Below, piece by piece: positions 1 to 13,393 of a DNA stretch of 64,000 nucleotides (position 1 is its first letter; each line of letters begins with the position of its first letter). The stretch is taken from the NCBI RefSeq assembly GCF_000004075.3, contig NC_026656.2, positions 1,984,001 through 2,048,000 on the forward strand. The letters run 5' to 3'. A program made the translations under genes and the position numbers. This DNA is from Cucumis sativus. Its lineage: Eukaryota > Streptophyta > Magnoliopsida > Cucurbitales > Cucurbitaceae. Under the pieces are notes generated by a model that saw only the letters and a program-made list of their open reading frames with translations, was not told the origin of the DNA and made no database searches.

Positions 1-3000
1 GCTTTTTTCAACTAAAGGGAAAATGAATAATTAATAAATCTATGGCTTTAAGGATATGATATATATTATATAAATATATTTTGATAAATGGGAAAAACAT
101 GTGGCCGTGACAATCTATTACTATAAAGTTGTACATTTAAATTCCACGAGACAACATCCCATTAGATTACTTTTGAGATCTTCTTGTGTTTACTTTATCA
201 TTACAACTTTTGACTAAACATTGGAGCAATAATAATTCAGGGATTTGTTTATTAATATCATTATTTTAAAAACTTGTTTTATGTTGTATTAATAAGAACT
301 TAGAATAAATTAGAAATAACTTATTTTATGTTAAAACAACAATATTTCAATAATAAATTTCATAACTGTTATCTATATATAAATTAGAAATAACAATACT
401 CATTTAATAAACTTCATAATTAAATTAGGAGGGAGGATTTATTGATATTCATTCGGATAAATATACTAAAAAGGATGCTAAATCTTGAAATATGTTTCAA
501 CTTAGTTGCCATATACGGATACACCTATGGATTCTTCTTTTGTATTCTTATTTAAAAGAAGAAAAAAGAAAAACCCTATTTGACCTTGACTCTACTACTT
601 TTCCTTTTTTATATGTTTGTTTTAGTCATATTTAGGTATTTAATTTAGATTGTTTATACACACAATTATATATTTAAGCCACATAACACATGGAATTCAA
701 AATAAGTGTTGTGTCTTGACTGAAAAAAAAATTGTTTTGCATACATTTTAATGATTGATATAAGATTTTCAAAATTCAAAAACTAACTAAATAAATTTAA
801 CGTGGCATGTTCACAAATATAGCAAAAATATTAAACATATCAATTGAAAATTTAATACTATGCTTAAAAGGAAACCATGGACTACTAACATTATGAAATG
901 CCAAAATATTTTTTTATTACCAATCATAGGCATTGAGTGAATAATATAATATAACATATGTATATATATAGTCAAAAAGTACTTGTTTGCATTTGTGGAG
1001 GATTGATTTGAAAGTCAAAAGAGTCATTGTTGATTCATTATATTAATAAATAATATATAGTTTTATAAAATAATATGTATTGATGACCATCTAGAATGGC
1101 ATATAAGATAATACACTTGTCACATTATCGATATTATTTTATAAATTTAGAATAAATGAATAAGATAATGGGCTACTCTTGATTGACTAAGGGTGTCATT
1201 GATCAATAAGCTAGTATGCCTTTTGAATTACTTATAATAAGCTATGAAAAGTTCAAATACAAAAGTTCTCACCATTATTATATATTTTAATTTATAATAA
1301 TGGCCCTTCTCCTTCTTTCATTTGATAAAGTTACAAAATTACTCCCCTAAACTAACTTTTGTTTCATTTAGTTTTCTAACTTTAATTTTTAGAAAACTAT
1401 ATATTTACTTATAAACACAAATTATATAATTCCAGGGTTCTAACACATAAAATATTTTAGGGAAAAAAATTTCAACTTTTACCCTATTACACCAATTAAA
1501 ATTTTAATTTGATCCATTTAGACTTCAAATCATATCAAATTAAATATCAAATCAAAATTAAAAAATCTATATATTTGTTAAGATTATTTTTTAAAAATCA
1601 TTCTTCCATTAGCTCTCAAACATGTGTAGACTTGTTTAAATGAGACATTAACAAAGGAAGATGTATAAAACTAATCATAATGTTTATCTTTCTGGAAAAA
1701 AAATCTAAAACTATTTATTTCAACCCAATTAAAATATTTTGGATCAAATATAATCCTAGAGCCCATTTACTATATGTTTGGGCCATATTATAAGATAGGC
1801 AGCCTTGGCTCAACCAAAATATTACATTCGAACTTAGATGGTTTTGACTTTTGCTTTTCCTTTTTGGTACAACACCTATCTGTTTTTATCTTCTTTGATA
1901 ATGTGTATATAGAAATCAAACTTCTAACATCTCTAGATTTTATATACTTTGTTTACCTTAGTTTTTGTTACATATATAGTCAAAATTAGAAAAGTTATTG
2001 TAAATAATGGAAAAGATTATGTAGATCATACACGTGGGTATGATTAGTATCTAGTATTGATTGAATCTAAAATTTTATTATACTTTTTAAATATTTTAGT
2101 TGGGAGAAGTACGAAAGAAAAAGAAAGAGAAAAATTGGAGTAAATATAATGTATGGATAGGAAGATCAAAATGTAGATAGAAATACGAAGGTTGAAGGAA
2201 AAAAACAAGAGTTCATCCATGGTGATGGTGAAGATGAAATGTGAAATGAATATAAATGTAAAAATATATGGACACGTGGATAGATATTGATGGTGCGGAG
2301 TCACATGATAATTAGAGGGGAACATAGGCATCAACCAAAGGTACAGAAAAGAAAGGTGGAATAACAGCAACCATTAAAACCCTAAATCTAAAACCCTAAA
2401 GGAAAATAAAAACCATGTGAAAGTGAAACTCATTTCTTTCTTTCTTTTTTTCTTTTTCTTTTCACTCATTGAACTCATTCATTGTGTAGCTGAGCTGTCC
2501 CATTCACTGCCAAAAAAACCTAGTCATATTGGCACTCTATTCAATGCTTTTGTTTCTCTCTATCTCTCTTCATTATTATGCCCTAAATTTCTCCCTCTCT
2601 TTCTTTCTTCAACTTTTCTTGTTCATCATCTCCTCACCCCTTTCATTTCATTTCAACTGTTTGGGAGAAGAGATAAATGCACAGTGAAAGTTTTTGTCTT
2701 CCTGCCATTCCAACAACAAAGAAAAGAAAAAACAGTGTGCACTTTTTCTGATTTTTCCATATGCTACTCACTGTCACACAGTGTAATGCAGTTTGGGGAA
2801 AGTGAAGGGAAAAATGTTAATCAAGGTAATGCATATATTTACATTATTACACATGTATGGTATCAAATTTGTCGATATCTTTCGTTTAAGTTTTTTCGTA
2901 TTTTCATAGATTCAATGTGAGATGTGAAGAGTTGATCGACATGAAAAATGCACGAAACCTTAAAAATAAACAATAAATTGTTAGCAACGTAAACAAAAGA

Positions 3001-6000
3001 AGAAAAAAAACTATATATGGTTTTCTAAAAAGTTTTTTTTGTTGGTATTTATATTTTTATCACTTTTTCATCGTGTTTTTGTAAATTTGAAACATCGGTA
3101 TTTGAGTTTGATATCGACATTTTCAGCATTGCATGCATACATGACCTTTGCGTGGTTTATATAAAATTTTAGAATTGAAAAATGTAAACAATGTTGTGTT
3201 TGGTTTAAACTTGAATAAAAAATATTTATTACGTGGAAGTATTCTATTTTTTAAAAAAAGAAAAATTAAATCGAAAATAAACTATACAAAAGAAAAAAAG
3301 AAACATGTCACGTTCGGCATTTTTTAAAAAGGAAAACATAATTAAATAACTTTTTGGAAAAGAAAATTTATCTAACCCAAAGCAAACTTTATACTCAAGT
3401 TGTAAATACTTGAAAGAAACACTTCTTTTTTTTTTTCCTTTTTTGAGTGTAGTATTTCAAATTACCTAGATTTGATTTGAGCAGGTTAAAGAGACACATT
3501 AAAATTAGTTTATAAAAAAAGAATTTATAACAATTTATTGAGATTATACCTTAACTAATAAATAATATCGAGTAGTATACGTAATTCAAATACTTTTTCA
3601 TCTTAGAATATAATAATATTATAATGAAAATTTTATGTTAAATTTACTGATTAATACTCATTGATTTTTTGAATAAATATATAATCATTCAACATTTATT
3701 AACTTGTTTACAACTTTGGCAGAAGACTCAGAACAAAGTTCCCTTTAAATTTAAAAGAATATTGGAAAAAAGCTGACAAGTTTCATGTGTGTGTTTTTCT
3801 TTTTTTGCTTTCAAGAAAAAAAAAGTTAATGGGTTGGAAACATGAAATAATAATAAACCTAATCATTTATGCTTTGGTATATGTTTAATAATTGCACAAA
3901 TTGACTCCCAACACATTCATGATTATTAGAAGTCAAACTTCCTTTGTAAGACCATACCCCAGCTAAGCCTAGCTACCTACTATATATATATATATACATA
4001 TATACATTCATATATATGTCCAATTTAAATTAACTTCATGCAAAATGAATAAGAGTCTATTCAAGAAAAATACTATTTAACATGTCTCACTTCATATTTG
4101 TATGACTTGAATTTCTAAAGTTGATAAAAAATGAGAGTCTAAAGTTAAAATAACAACACGTATGATATAGTCGTTTTAGTTTTGACAAGATAGATGTGAA
4201 CCTTAATTAAAACTTCATATAATGGTTGTATCTAACAGTAGAGTTATAGAAGATGCATTAATGGTGGAGAAAGATTATTAGATTCTCATCCTTAAGGACG
4301 TCCAAATTTTCAACCACATGCAGAGACTCATTGTTTCTGAGGTGGCTTCCATTTTGGTAAAGATTATGAGATTGCAAATTCGGTGGTAATTAATTATTGT
4401 CTTCTCGACAAATTCTTTTAAAGTAAAACTTAGTTTGCTGCTGGGCACGTGCATGGCTATATAGCTATTCATATGCCAAAATTCTTTCAATTATTGTTGG
4501 TTTTGTCGTCTAGAGAGAAAGATGGCTTTATACTCTTCTTCTTTGTGTGTTTGTTGTAAAACAAAAGTTGGAAATCTTTATGTTTTTTTTTCACTCATTT
4601 ATCTTAACAATTAAAGTTGTTTGGTTCATAATTTCTTTTTACCAGGTTTAATAGTTAGAAAAACCCTACAATAATTATTTACATTGGTTGATAGAAGTAT
4701 TATTATTTATCATTGATAATATCTAAATTTTGGTTATTTTTATATATTTTTTTATCAATTTTATTATTTACCATAATTTTTTAAAAAAAATTAAAAACCA
4801 TACAAATGCATGAAGATATATCAAAAGGAAAGGTAGAATAATATTAGTGTACGTAGGAATGAAATTCCAATACTACTCTATTTAACTTTATAAAAATAAC
4901 GAACATATTACTTTATTTAACTTTTTACAAAATAAAAACTCCATTGTGTCACATTTTTCTTATAGTATGATAAATTATATTTGTTTTCTCTCTTCATATA
5001 TATATATAAACATAATTAACAACCTAAAAACGTGTATTAATTTTCTTAACTTTTTGTTTTATGTTTATTTTTGTTTTTTTAATACAACAAATATGAGATG
5101 CGAAGATCAAAAAAATCTTTAATTTATAAAGATATATGTGTATATAGGTCATGTTAATACAACTAAATCAAATTGAAAATCGAGATGTATTGAAATGCAG
5201 TTAAAGTATAAAATATTAAACATGTTTTTATGTGAGATGGGCATATGGCCTAAAAAGTTGAAATAATTTATGAAAATTTGTAAAACCCTAGAGTTAAAAG
5301 AAAAGAACCCCACCCATAGGGAGTGGTGGGGTATGAAATGAAAAGGTTAAAATTGAAAGGAAAAGACAGAATTGGGAATTTTGAGTATACCCAAAAAATT
5401 GAGGAAAAAAAGAAAAATAGTGAGAGACACCCTAACCACCCATCATGTTCCCACACTTGGGAGCACCACCTACCTTTCATTATTATTCATTTTTAACCCA
5501 AACTACTTCCTTTTCCCCCCCTACTACTCCCTTTACATTTTTCTTTTTCTTTTTTTAACAAACCTTTTCTCTTTTCTCTCTACTCAATTTGCAAAACAAG
5601 TACCCTTTAACAAACAAAGTGTTTAAAAGGAACCTTACTTTGTTGAGATTGGATGTTCTCGTTCAAGATATTATTCTTATTCGAAAGTGTCTTTATCGAT
5701 GTTATTGTTTTTTCTCACATCTTAAGATCAAACGAGAACAAACTATGTGTCATGCTTTAACAAGTTTGATAGAAAGAGATTTTTTTAATAAAGTGTTTTA
5801 ATGTATGTATGGAACTATTTTTCTAGAAGAAGCATTAAAAGACAATATGTTTCAAGAAACACGTTTCAATATTAGTTTTAAGTACAATTTCACTGTTTTA
5901 ATAACCGTGGTAAAATCACCTAAAAAGTACATATAAAAAACTTATGTCATATAACATCATAAATCTATAGATAGAAGTTAGTCAATATCATACACTCTGA

Positions 6001-9000
6001 CACCTTCAAATTTATAACAACATCATTTAACTACCCCACAACATTAAACATAGTTGGTGATATTTTATTACTCAAAGAAAAAAAAAAGAGAATATGTGAT
6101 TGTAATCATCTTTTATAAAATCTCGAATATCAATAGAAAGTTAAGGAGATCCATGAACCCTAATTTTGAAAGAGGGAGAATAAGAGAGAGAGAAGAGATG
6201 TCAAGGGTTTGAGGGACAAAAATACAAGAGTGAGATTGGTGACCCACAACCACAAATACACACAAGAAGAGAGAGAGAGAAATGGAAATGGAAATGAGAA
6301 AAATTGTATTATTGGGGAATGTGTGGAATTGTGTTTGAAAATTGAGGATAAGTTTAAAGAGAGGTTTATTTCATCTTGTTTTTTGGGAGGGTGAGGGACC
6401 AATGGTGGACAGAAGGAAATGGACTGGACCACACCATCAACCAAGGTCCATGTGACCCTCTACCTCTTGGGTCCCAACCCCCCTCCCCTTCCCCTCCCTC
6501 GTTTCAAACCTTACAATCATTTTCTTCTATCTCTAATTCAATTCTAACTCTACTCATCTCTATATTATTCATATCCTTCATCTTTTTCTTTCTTATCTGC
6601 ATCCTACTCATATCCTTTAACATCCAAATCAATTTTTCAAATTGTATTTGTTTTTATAATTTGGCTACAAATTCAACCATTTTGCACTTAACAAAATATG
6701 AAAATGATGGTAAGAATTGTAAAGGAAATAGACTTTGTTTTTAGAAATAAAAAACAAAATGATTACCAAACCCAATAACCTAACTTAGTTTTTATAGTAT
6801 GATAAAATCTTTTAAAATCATAGGAACAACATTCTAACTTTCCCCAAATTATGATAAATAAATTTGTAATTTAACATTTTTTAATAATATATTTTTTAGA
6901 AAAATTGTAAAAAATAGAATATTTGACAAACTATTTACCCTTTATATATATAAAAAAAAAAACCCTCTACTTTATGAATGACTTTAGTAGATAGAACCAT
7001 GTTATTAAATCCATATCAATATTTTTATTATAGCGTAAAAAATGAATGTAACTTTGAAAAGTAATAAAACAAATGTTACTTATATAAATATAATATTAAA
7101 AAAAGGATAATTGCTTTTAGAGCTACTAATGTGTTACAACATTTTATAATAATTGAAAATATAACAAAATTTATTCACTTCTACTAGTGATAGACCATAT
7201 TGTTAATTTTATCACTAATAGTTTGAGAGTTGAAACTAAATTTTATTATACCTACAAATTCTTCTGTATATTATGCTATATCTACAAAAAAATTTGAAAA
7301 AACTATCCCTCTAAAAATTACACACACATTAACTCGTTAAAACATTGATTATATCTTCATCAACCATTTTGTAACTAAAAGTAAGTCCTTAAAATGTTGA
7401 TCAGTATGTTATATATAGTATAATTAGATAGACTTTGTTAAATTAAGCATAGTTGAGTAAACAAAAAAAGGCAATTGTTCGATCTCTCATCCTTCCCTCA
7501 CGAACCAATAAAAAGAGAAAAAGGTTACCTCTGCAAGTTTTACTTTGCTTTACTCCAAATTTTTAGGTTCTCTTCTATCTTTCTTTTCAAGATCATCACT
7601 CATTTTGGGAATTTTCCCTGCTAGGAATATTCCTTTTCTTTTTAAGCTTCCTCTTCACTCTTTTTTATTCACTATTTTAAAATTTAAAATAATATTAGAG
7701 CTTTTTAATTTTTATTTTACACATATTTTGTTATAATCTTTTGTGAAGTATATCAACATGTAGCCATAAATACTTTCATAATTATCATATATAGTAGAGG
7801 TCTAGATTGTCTACCTATTTTCATCTTTTTTTTTTTTTTTTGCTAAAACTAAAAATAAATAATTGAAATAGATATTTGAAAGTCGAGAGAGAGAGAGAAG
7901 AAAGAAAAGAAAGAAAAGAAAATGATATAATTTGATATGATATATATTGTAATTTGATTTCTTGTTCACTTTATTGTTGTCTACCATAAAGAAAACCAAG
8001 GAAAAGGAAAAGATTTGAAAAGACATTGTTTGGTGATAGTTGGAGACATTTTTGGATGTGGAGGTTGTTGAGGACTTATATCCTCATATAATACACACCT
8101 TTTTCCCCCTTCTTTTATGGTATACTAACTTTCTTTTTTCCTAGGGAACCAATTATATATACATCATACATGCATGTGTTACATGAGTTAGATTTCTTCT
8201 TCTTCTTTTTTCTAAAGAGGAATTAATTTATTTGGGTGATGAGTCCTAGTTGTTTTATAATTACATTAAGATTTTTATATAATTTGGTATTCGATATTTG
8301 AGCATCTCAAATATTCAAAAACTAACAATATAGTAAAATAGAATTAATTTTCAAAATTTAAAAAACGAAAAAGACACGAGTTATTAAAACATGAACCTCG
8401 ACATAGTGAATTTGATTGATGAGATTTCTAAAATGAATTATTAATTTAAGTTTAAATGATAATTTTAGCTTAAAAAATTTTCTTCTCTGGATGAGTACCA
8501 AATTTGAAATATAATTGGATAGAGTAATCTTATCATCAAAAATCTCATTCAAACATAATCTTTTGGGAATATTTTTTAGAAGAATTGGTATTAGATTTTT
8601 TTTTTTCTTTTTTAAAATGTTCATAGGCTTGCAAAATTATTGAATATTGGATTCACATGTTTTAAAGCTATATATGTAGCTGTTCAAAAAAAGGGTCAAC
8701 TACCTCATTCATTAATTATTTATTCAAATTCCAATTTTGTTAATATATATATATATAAATCTTTGATTTTGAAGCAGTTCCTTTTCCATGTGACAAAGAT
8801 TTGGTTGATATATAAATATATGTATATATATACACATTTTTGTCATAATCTAAAATTCAATATTATCTTCTAAATTTTTGAAAAGATTTATTCAATATAT
8901 TATATGCTTCATTGGATTGCCTTTATATTCTAGTTATTATCTTATATATACATGTGAATCCTTCCCATATTAAAACTAAAATTAGTACAAATTTAATTTT

Positions 9001-9039
9001 ATCTCATCCATGTGAATCTGCCTATTTTCTTGTAGAAAT
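1..9039. other. AT-rich intergenic DNA, no supportable gene
   Basis: No reading frame here has a recognisable domain, a convincing ATG context and a credible exon structure together. Open frames are short and low in complexity, rich in Phe, Ile, Leu, Asn and Lys. Small AT dinucleotide runs occur, for example near 960-970 and 3981-3998. A CT-rich stretch at about 2.4-2.8 kb follows two telo-box-like motifs and is listed separately. The rest shows nothing I can interpret. Confidence 0.7.
2377..2399 (+). promoter_or_regulatory. Two telo-box-like motifs ahead of a CT-rich stretch
   Basis: Two copies of AAACCCTAA lie at 2377-2385 and 2391-2399, followed by about 350 bases rich in C and T. In plants, telo-boxes and pyrimidine-rich leaders are often found near transcription starts. 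The long + strand frame that follows (2417-2920) opens with GTG, and the overlapping ATG at 2415 runs straight into TGA. A coding gene is therefore not supported. A non-coding transcript start is possible but unproven. Confidence 0.25.
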
Positions 9040-9863
9040 CAACCTCTTTTAGTGATAAAAAGCTTTTTAGACAGTTTTCGTCGTCCAAATCCGTGCAAAT
9101 AATTTACCGAATTTACACACTAATTACTAGTCTTTGTGTCAAGTTTGGATCGATTACAGAGACGATACTGATTCTCTTATAGATTAATTTCCATCCACGT
9201 AAATCAAAGGGGGAGAGTTCATTCACACACCAAATCTAATCTAATTGTCACGATCGAGTCAAAGATTCGAGCAAAGGAGAGTTATATATTTTCCATGCGT
9301 CTAAAACGTATAACAAAACTTCATTCAATAACAAAAGTAACACAAAGATTACATAAAACTAAGTTTAAGTTCTCATGAATTCATAAGAAAAAACGAGAAA
9401 CTAAGAAACTCAAGCTAGAAAATGAGTACCTTAGCCTCTCATCCACACCTTAGATGATGAATGGTTGTTCAGGATCAAAAAGTATAGAAAATAGGGAGAC
9501 AAAGTGTGGAAGATACTTGGAAATCGGAATATAGGTTTAATGTGATGGGGGAATGAAGTGTATATAAAAAGGGCACGACGCCGGGCCTTCGCACGTGCAC
9601 GTCCGCGTTAAACTTCAAAGTGTCGCGACGCCGAGGCTTCGACATGCCAACTTCATATTTTTTTTGTTCAGTGTTGTCTTAGTTCACTTTGGATAATGTC
9701 ATATGACTCCAAATTGTTCGAATTAGCTCTAAAATGACTTGATCACCATATTCTACCTTCAAATAATTGCTTAAACACCTACAAAATCTCTAATAAAAAA
9801 TGTAAAATCTTGAAACAAGCTCAAATTAAACAGAAATAAATATCATTATTTCATACGCTATCA
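9040..9863 (-). mobile_element. Probable solo LTR of a retrotransposon, - strand
   Basis: Read on the - strand, the segment begins with TGATAGCG at 9863, a start seen in some Ty3/Gypsy LTRs. A TATA-like stretch (TATATA) lies near 9560. Between 9575 and 9640 is a short GC-rich block with repeated cgacgccg-type words, quite unlike the AT-rich surroundings. Towards 9040 the sequence resembles an R/U5 region without coding capacity. No gag or pol frame adjoins it, which is why I call it solo. The lower boundary and the superfamily are inferences; I did not identify a target-site duplication. Confidence 0.45.
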
Positions 9864-12800
9864 ATTACTTAAATCAAGATTATTTTTTAATTTGCTACTA
9901 AACCCAAAATAAAAAAACATAAAATACAACTTTATTTTCTTTTGAATCCATTATTTTCAACATTTTTTTTCGAAATGAGGAACCAAACGTGGTCCTAAAT
10001 TTTTCAAATTTGGGTTGATTAATTATTGAAATGAACAATAATAAGTAGAAAACAATAATGAAAAAGAAGTTAAAAGTAGGGATACATTTATAAACTTAGT
10101 TTTCATAAACTAAAAAGCCAAATAGTTGTACCATCAAACAAAAATAGTACTTTAATTTAATGAGCAATAAGGACAAACATATTACTAAGTTAGCCTAACA
10201 ATAAAAGACAAATTAAAAACAAAAAATGAAAGGAGCTATCGATTAAATATCCTACTAGTCCTAGCCATAAATGATGAATACTAGGGGTGTATTGACCCTA
10301 TAATGTTGCAATAGCCAATGCATTATTAAGTGTCCTATATATTGAGGAGTACATTTGTAAGAAAGGACCTTACCAAGCTTCCCTAGTCCTAGGATTAACT
10401 TTTGGCCTTAAAGCCATCAACCGTAGACATCATCCTACAAGTCGAGAAAATAAAAAAGAAAATCTAACCTTGTCAGTTCATATAGTCTTTCACAAAACTT
10501 TTCATATATCAATTAAGTTTCACTTTTTATGTCTACCAACATATATAAAATCGTTAATTTCATTTACGTTATTTGATGTATAACTTCATTTATTATCGTT
10601 ACGATATAATTATCTAAATTTTCTACTTTATATACTATGAATATACAAGGTATATGATATACTTGAAATTAACTTATTACAATCGATATAGTTAGTTTAT
10701 ACACTAATCTTGCTCTAAAACAAACTTAAAAGAGTAATTAAGTTAGAATCTTCTTTATCGGAAGGCTTTTGATTTTTTTTTTTAAATTTTGAGTGAGTAC
10801 AATTAATAAAGTCTTCATAAGTAAGATTGATTGCAAAACAAGAAAGTGAAAAAGGATTCCAAAATGAAAATAAATATTTTGAAAACTTTTGTGTGATAAT
10901 CATACTAACATCCAATAGTTAATATTGTACTTTTTTTTTAAATTGTGATCTCTATTTTTTTTTTTCACTTTACATTTACTTCTATAGTTCTTTTAACTCT
11001 AATGTACCAAATATTTGTCCTCCACGTATCAATATTTTCAGACTTCAATAAATTCGACCTCGATATCAGACATAGAAGTGAATTGATATTTTCATTATAT
11101 CATACAAAAAAATCACAAAACATAAATAATTAGAAAATTTTCAAAAATAGCAAATTTTACAAAATATTTATAACTTATAGCAAATTCTATTACTAACTAT
11201 CACTCATAGTCATTGATACAATCCAAAATTTTGCTATTTTTAAAATCTGTCCTAAAAAATAAGTATAAAAATATTACTAATATAAATAATAGACATGCTA
11301 ACTTACTTTAAATTTTTTTATTGAGCTTCTTGCATATTTAACAAAATAGTAAGTTTTACAAATTAGGTATAGGGTTATTACTTTTCCAAAGATGAGAATG
11401 AACAAGTTCAAGTCATGAAATGTAAAATAAAAGTTAATGTATGAATATACCAGAATACATACAATACATTTGATATACTACTAATATATATTTATACACA
11501 TACACATGATATTCTCAAATTACACTTCTCATATACTAAAAGTTAATCACACATCTGTAAAATGAAAAAAAAGAGTGTGACACACTTTAAATATTTTATT
11601 TCATCATTATTTTAAATATATACAAACTTTTGTGGAACAAATAAATGAAAAAAAAAAGTGTATTATGGTTAATAATTCATTAAATAACTTATTAAAAAGT
11701 AACAACAAAGGATAAATATACTCCATTTATAAGTTTAGAATGTATATATTAATGGAAAATGAAGGTTAATGAGTTATTATTTTAGATTTGTTTCCATAAT
11801 TTAATTACAAGATTCTAAAATTTGTTAGATTGACAACTTTTATGTTAAGTAATTTAAGGTCAAAATTTGGGAGACTAAATGTAAAGTTTGAAAATAAGAA
11901 AGATTAAATTGAAAGGAAATGGTAGTGAAAGGATGAATAAAGATATTTATGGAATAAAGTTGTGGTGAGAAGAAAAGAGAGAGAGAATGAGGGAATGAAA
12001 GAGAAAGGAAGAGAAAAGGAATCTATTAACAAAGCTATAACGTCATCATCAATAAGTGAGACCAAAAGGGAGTTTGGAACCAATTGGTCCACATAACAAC
12101 CAAACAAATACATTGTCATCTTATATGTGATACTCTCTCTCTTCTTCCCTATAAAATCAACTATGGAGAAATTATATAATTTTAAGACTAAACAATATTT
12201 TTGGGTTATTTCTTTACTCTTTTCTTCATCCCCCTCCCATGATTCTCTACCGCCTAAAGCTTTAGAGGAGCGTGAGTCTTTGTGTCTTACTTTTCCGCCC
12301 TTTTATCTCAAGTGATTTTTAATGTTAATGACTCATCATCTAATTTGTTACCTTACTTCTACCTTCTTCTTTTCCCTTGTTTTGTTCTAAAATAAATAAA
12401 AACAAAAACGATATTTGTCTCCATTTACTACCAAAAACATACGTTCAAGTTCAAGGTTAAATTACAAGTTTAACCTTTAAATGTTTGGGTTCATGTCAAA
12501 AGGTCGAACTTTGACCCTCTAGTTTTAAGGCTCTCGCTTTGAACTTTAAACACAAATCTTTAACTTCATCATTTTATGTATTCTAACTTGATTTTGACTC
12601 ATCAAACATTCTTTTCTTTTTAATTTATCTATTACTCAAATAAAAAACTGAAAAGTTTAGTGATTTATTAGTATGAACACGTTAGACACACCATTCAAAA
12701 TTGAGAAAAACATGTTTTGTATTTGTAAAAGAAGTTGAAAGATGGAATATATATGTATTTGGATGTGGTGAAATTTAACTTGTATTGAAGAATAATTTGA

Positions 12801-12900
12801 AAAAGAATTTATGAATAAAAACACACTTAAAAGCAAAACTCCAAAATTTGTTCTTCCCAAAAGGAAAAATAAAAGAAAACAGATTCAAACAAAAATTGGA
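9864..12900. other. AT-rich intergenic DNA upstream of GIF1
   Basis: No supportable gene. A 50-codon ATG frame at 12163-12315 (+) has a mildly hydrophobic stretch near its N-terminus, but no family is recognised. It is discussed under findings. Near-palindromic GGAACCAATTGGTCC lies around 12075-12090. The last few hundred bases are probably part of the GIF1 promoter. Confidence 0.6.
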
Positions 12901-12920
12901 TTGTCTCTCTCATCATCACT

Positions 12921-12926
12921 CACGTG
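12921..12926 (+). promoter_or_regulatory. G-box (CACGTG) in the GIF1 upstream region
   Basis: A perfect CACGTG core lies about 470 bases before the GIF1 start codon. It is followed by CT/GA-rich leader sequence, including a GA run near 13053-13068. bZIP and bHLH factors bind such cores in general; use of this site is not shown. The transcription start is probably between this motif and 13100. Confidence 0.35.
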
Positions 12927-13393
12927 ACACCCTTTTTCCCCCTAGAGAGAGAGAAGCCAAAAGGAAAAGGAAAAAAAAAAAAAAGACGAAGCTTTTGCTC
13001 TGTTCCTTAGGGAGGGAAACAAGTAGCATCTTTGTATAGAGAAAACAGAGAAGAGAGAGAGAGAGACGAAACGCTTCTGTTGGCCACATTACAAAGCCAA
13101 AACGGCTGCACCCACCACCAGAAAATTCCTCAAAAACCAAAAACCAAAACCCCCTTTTCCTCTCTTTCTCTCACATAAAAACAGAGTTTGGTTGTGTGTA
13201 TAATCTGCAGAAGCTGCTACACCTCTCTCTCTGTGTCACTATCACCGTCCAACGCCACTCTATTTCAAACCAACGAAGAACATAAATTTTAAAACAAAAG
13301 AAAAAAAAAAAAAGAGGAAAAAACATCCTCAAAAGCAAAGAGCATCTTGAATCAGCCGTTTCTGTGAAAAAACTCATCATTCATATTTCACAA

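Noticed and set aside
2417..2920. 167-codon + strand frame with hydrophobic start
   Set aside because: It opens with GTG; the overlapping ATG at 2415 is followed at once by TGA. Composition is that of a CT-rich leader, and no domain is recognised.
4443..4453. GGGCACGTGCA, shared with the 3' part of miR164
   Set aside because: The 5' half of miR164 does not match, and no partner arm forming a hairpin was seen nearby. It is more likely a chance G-box context.
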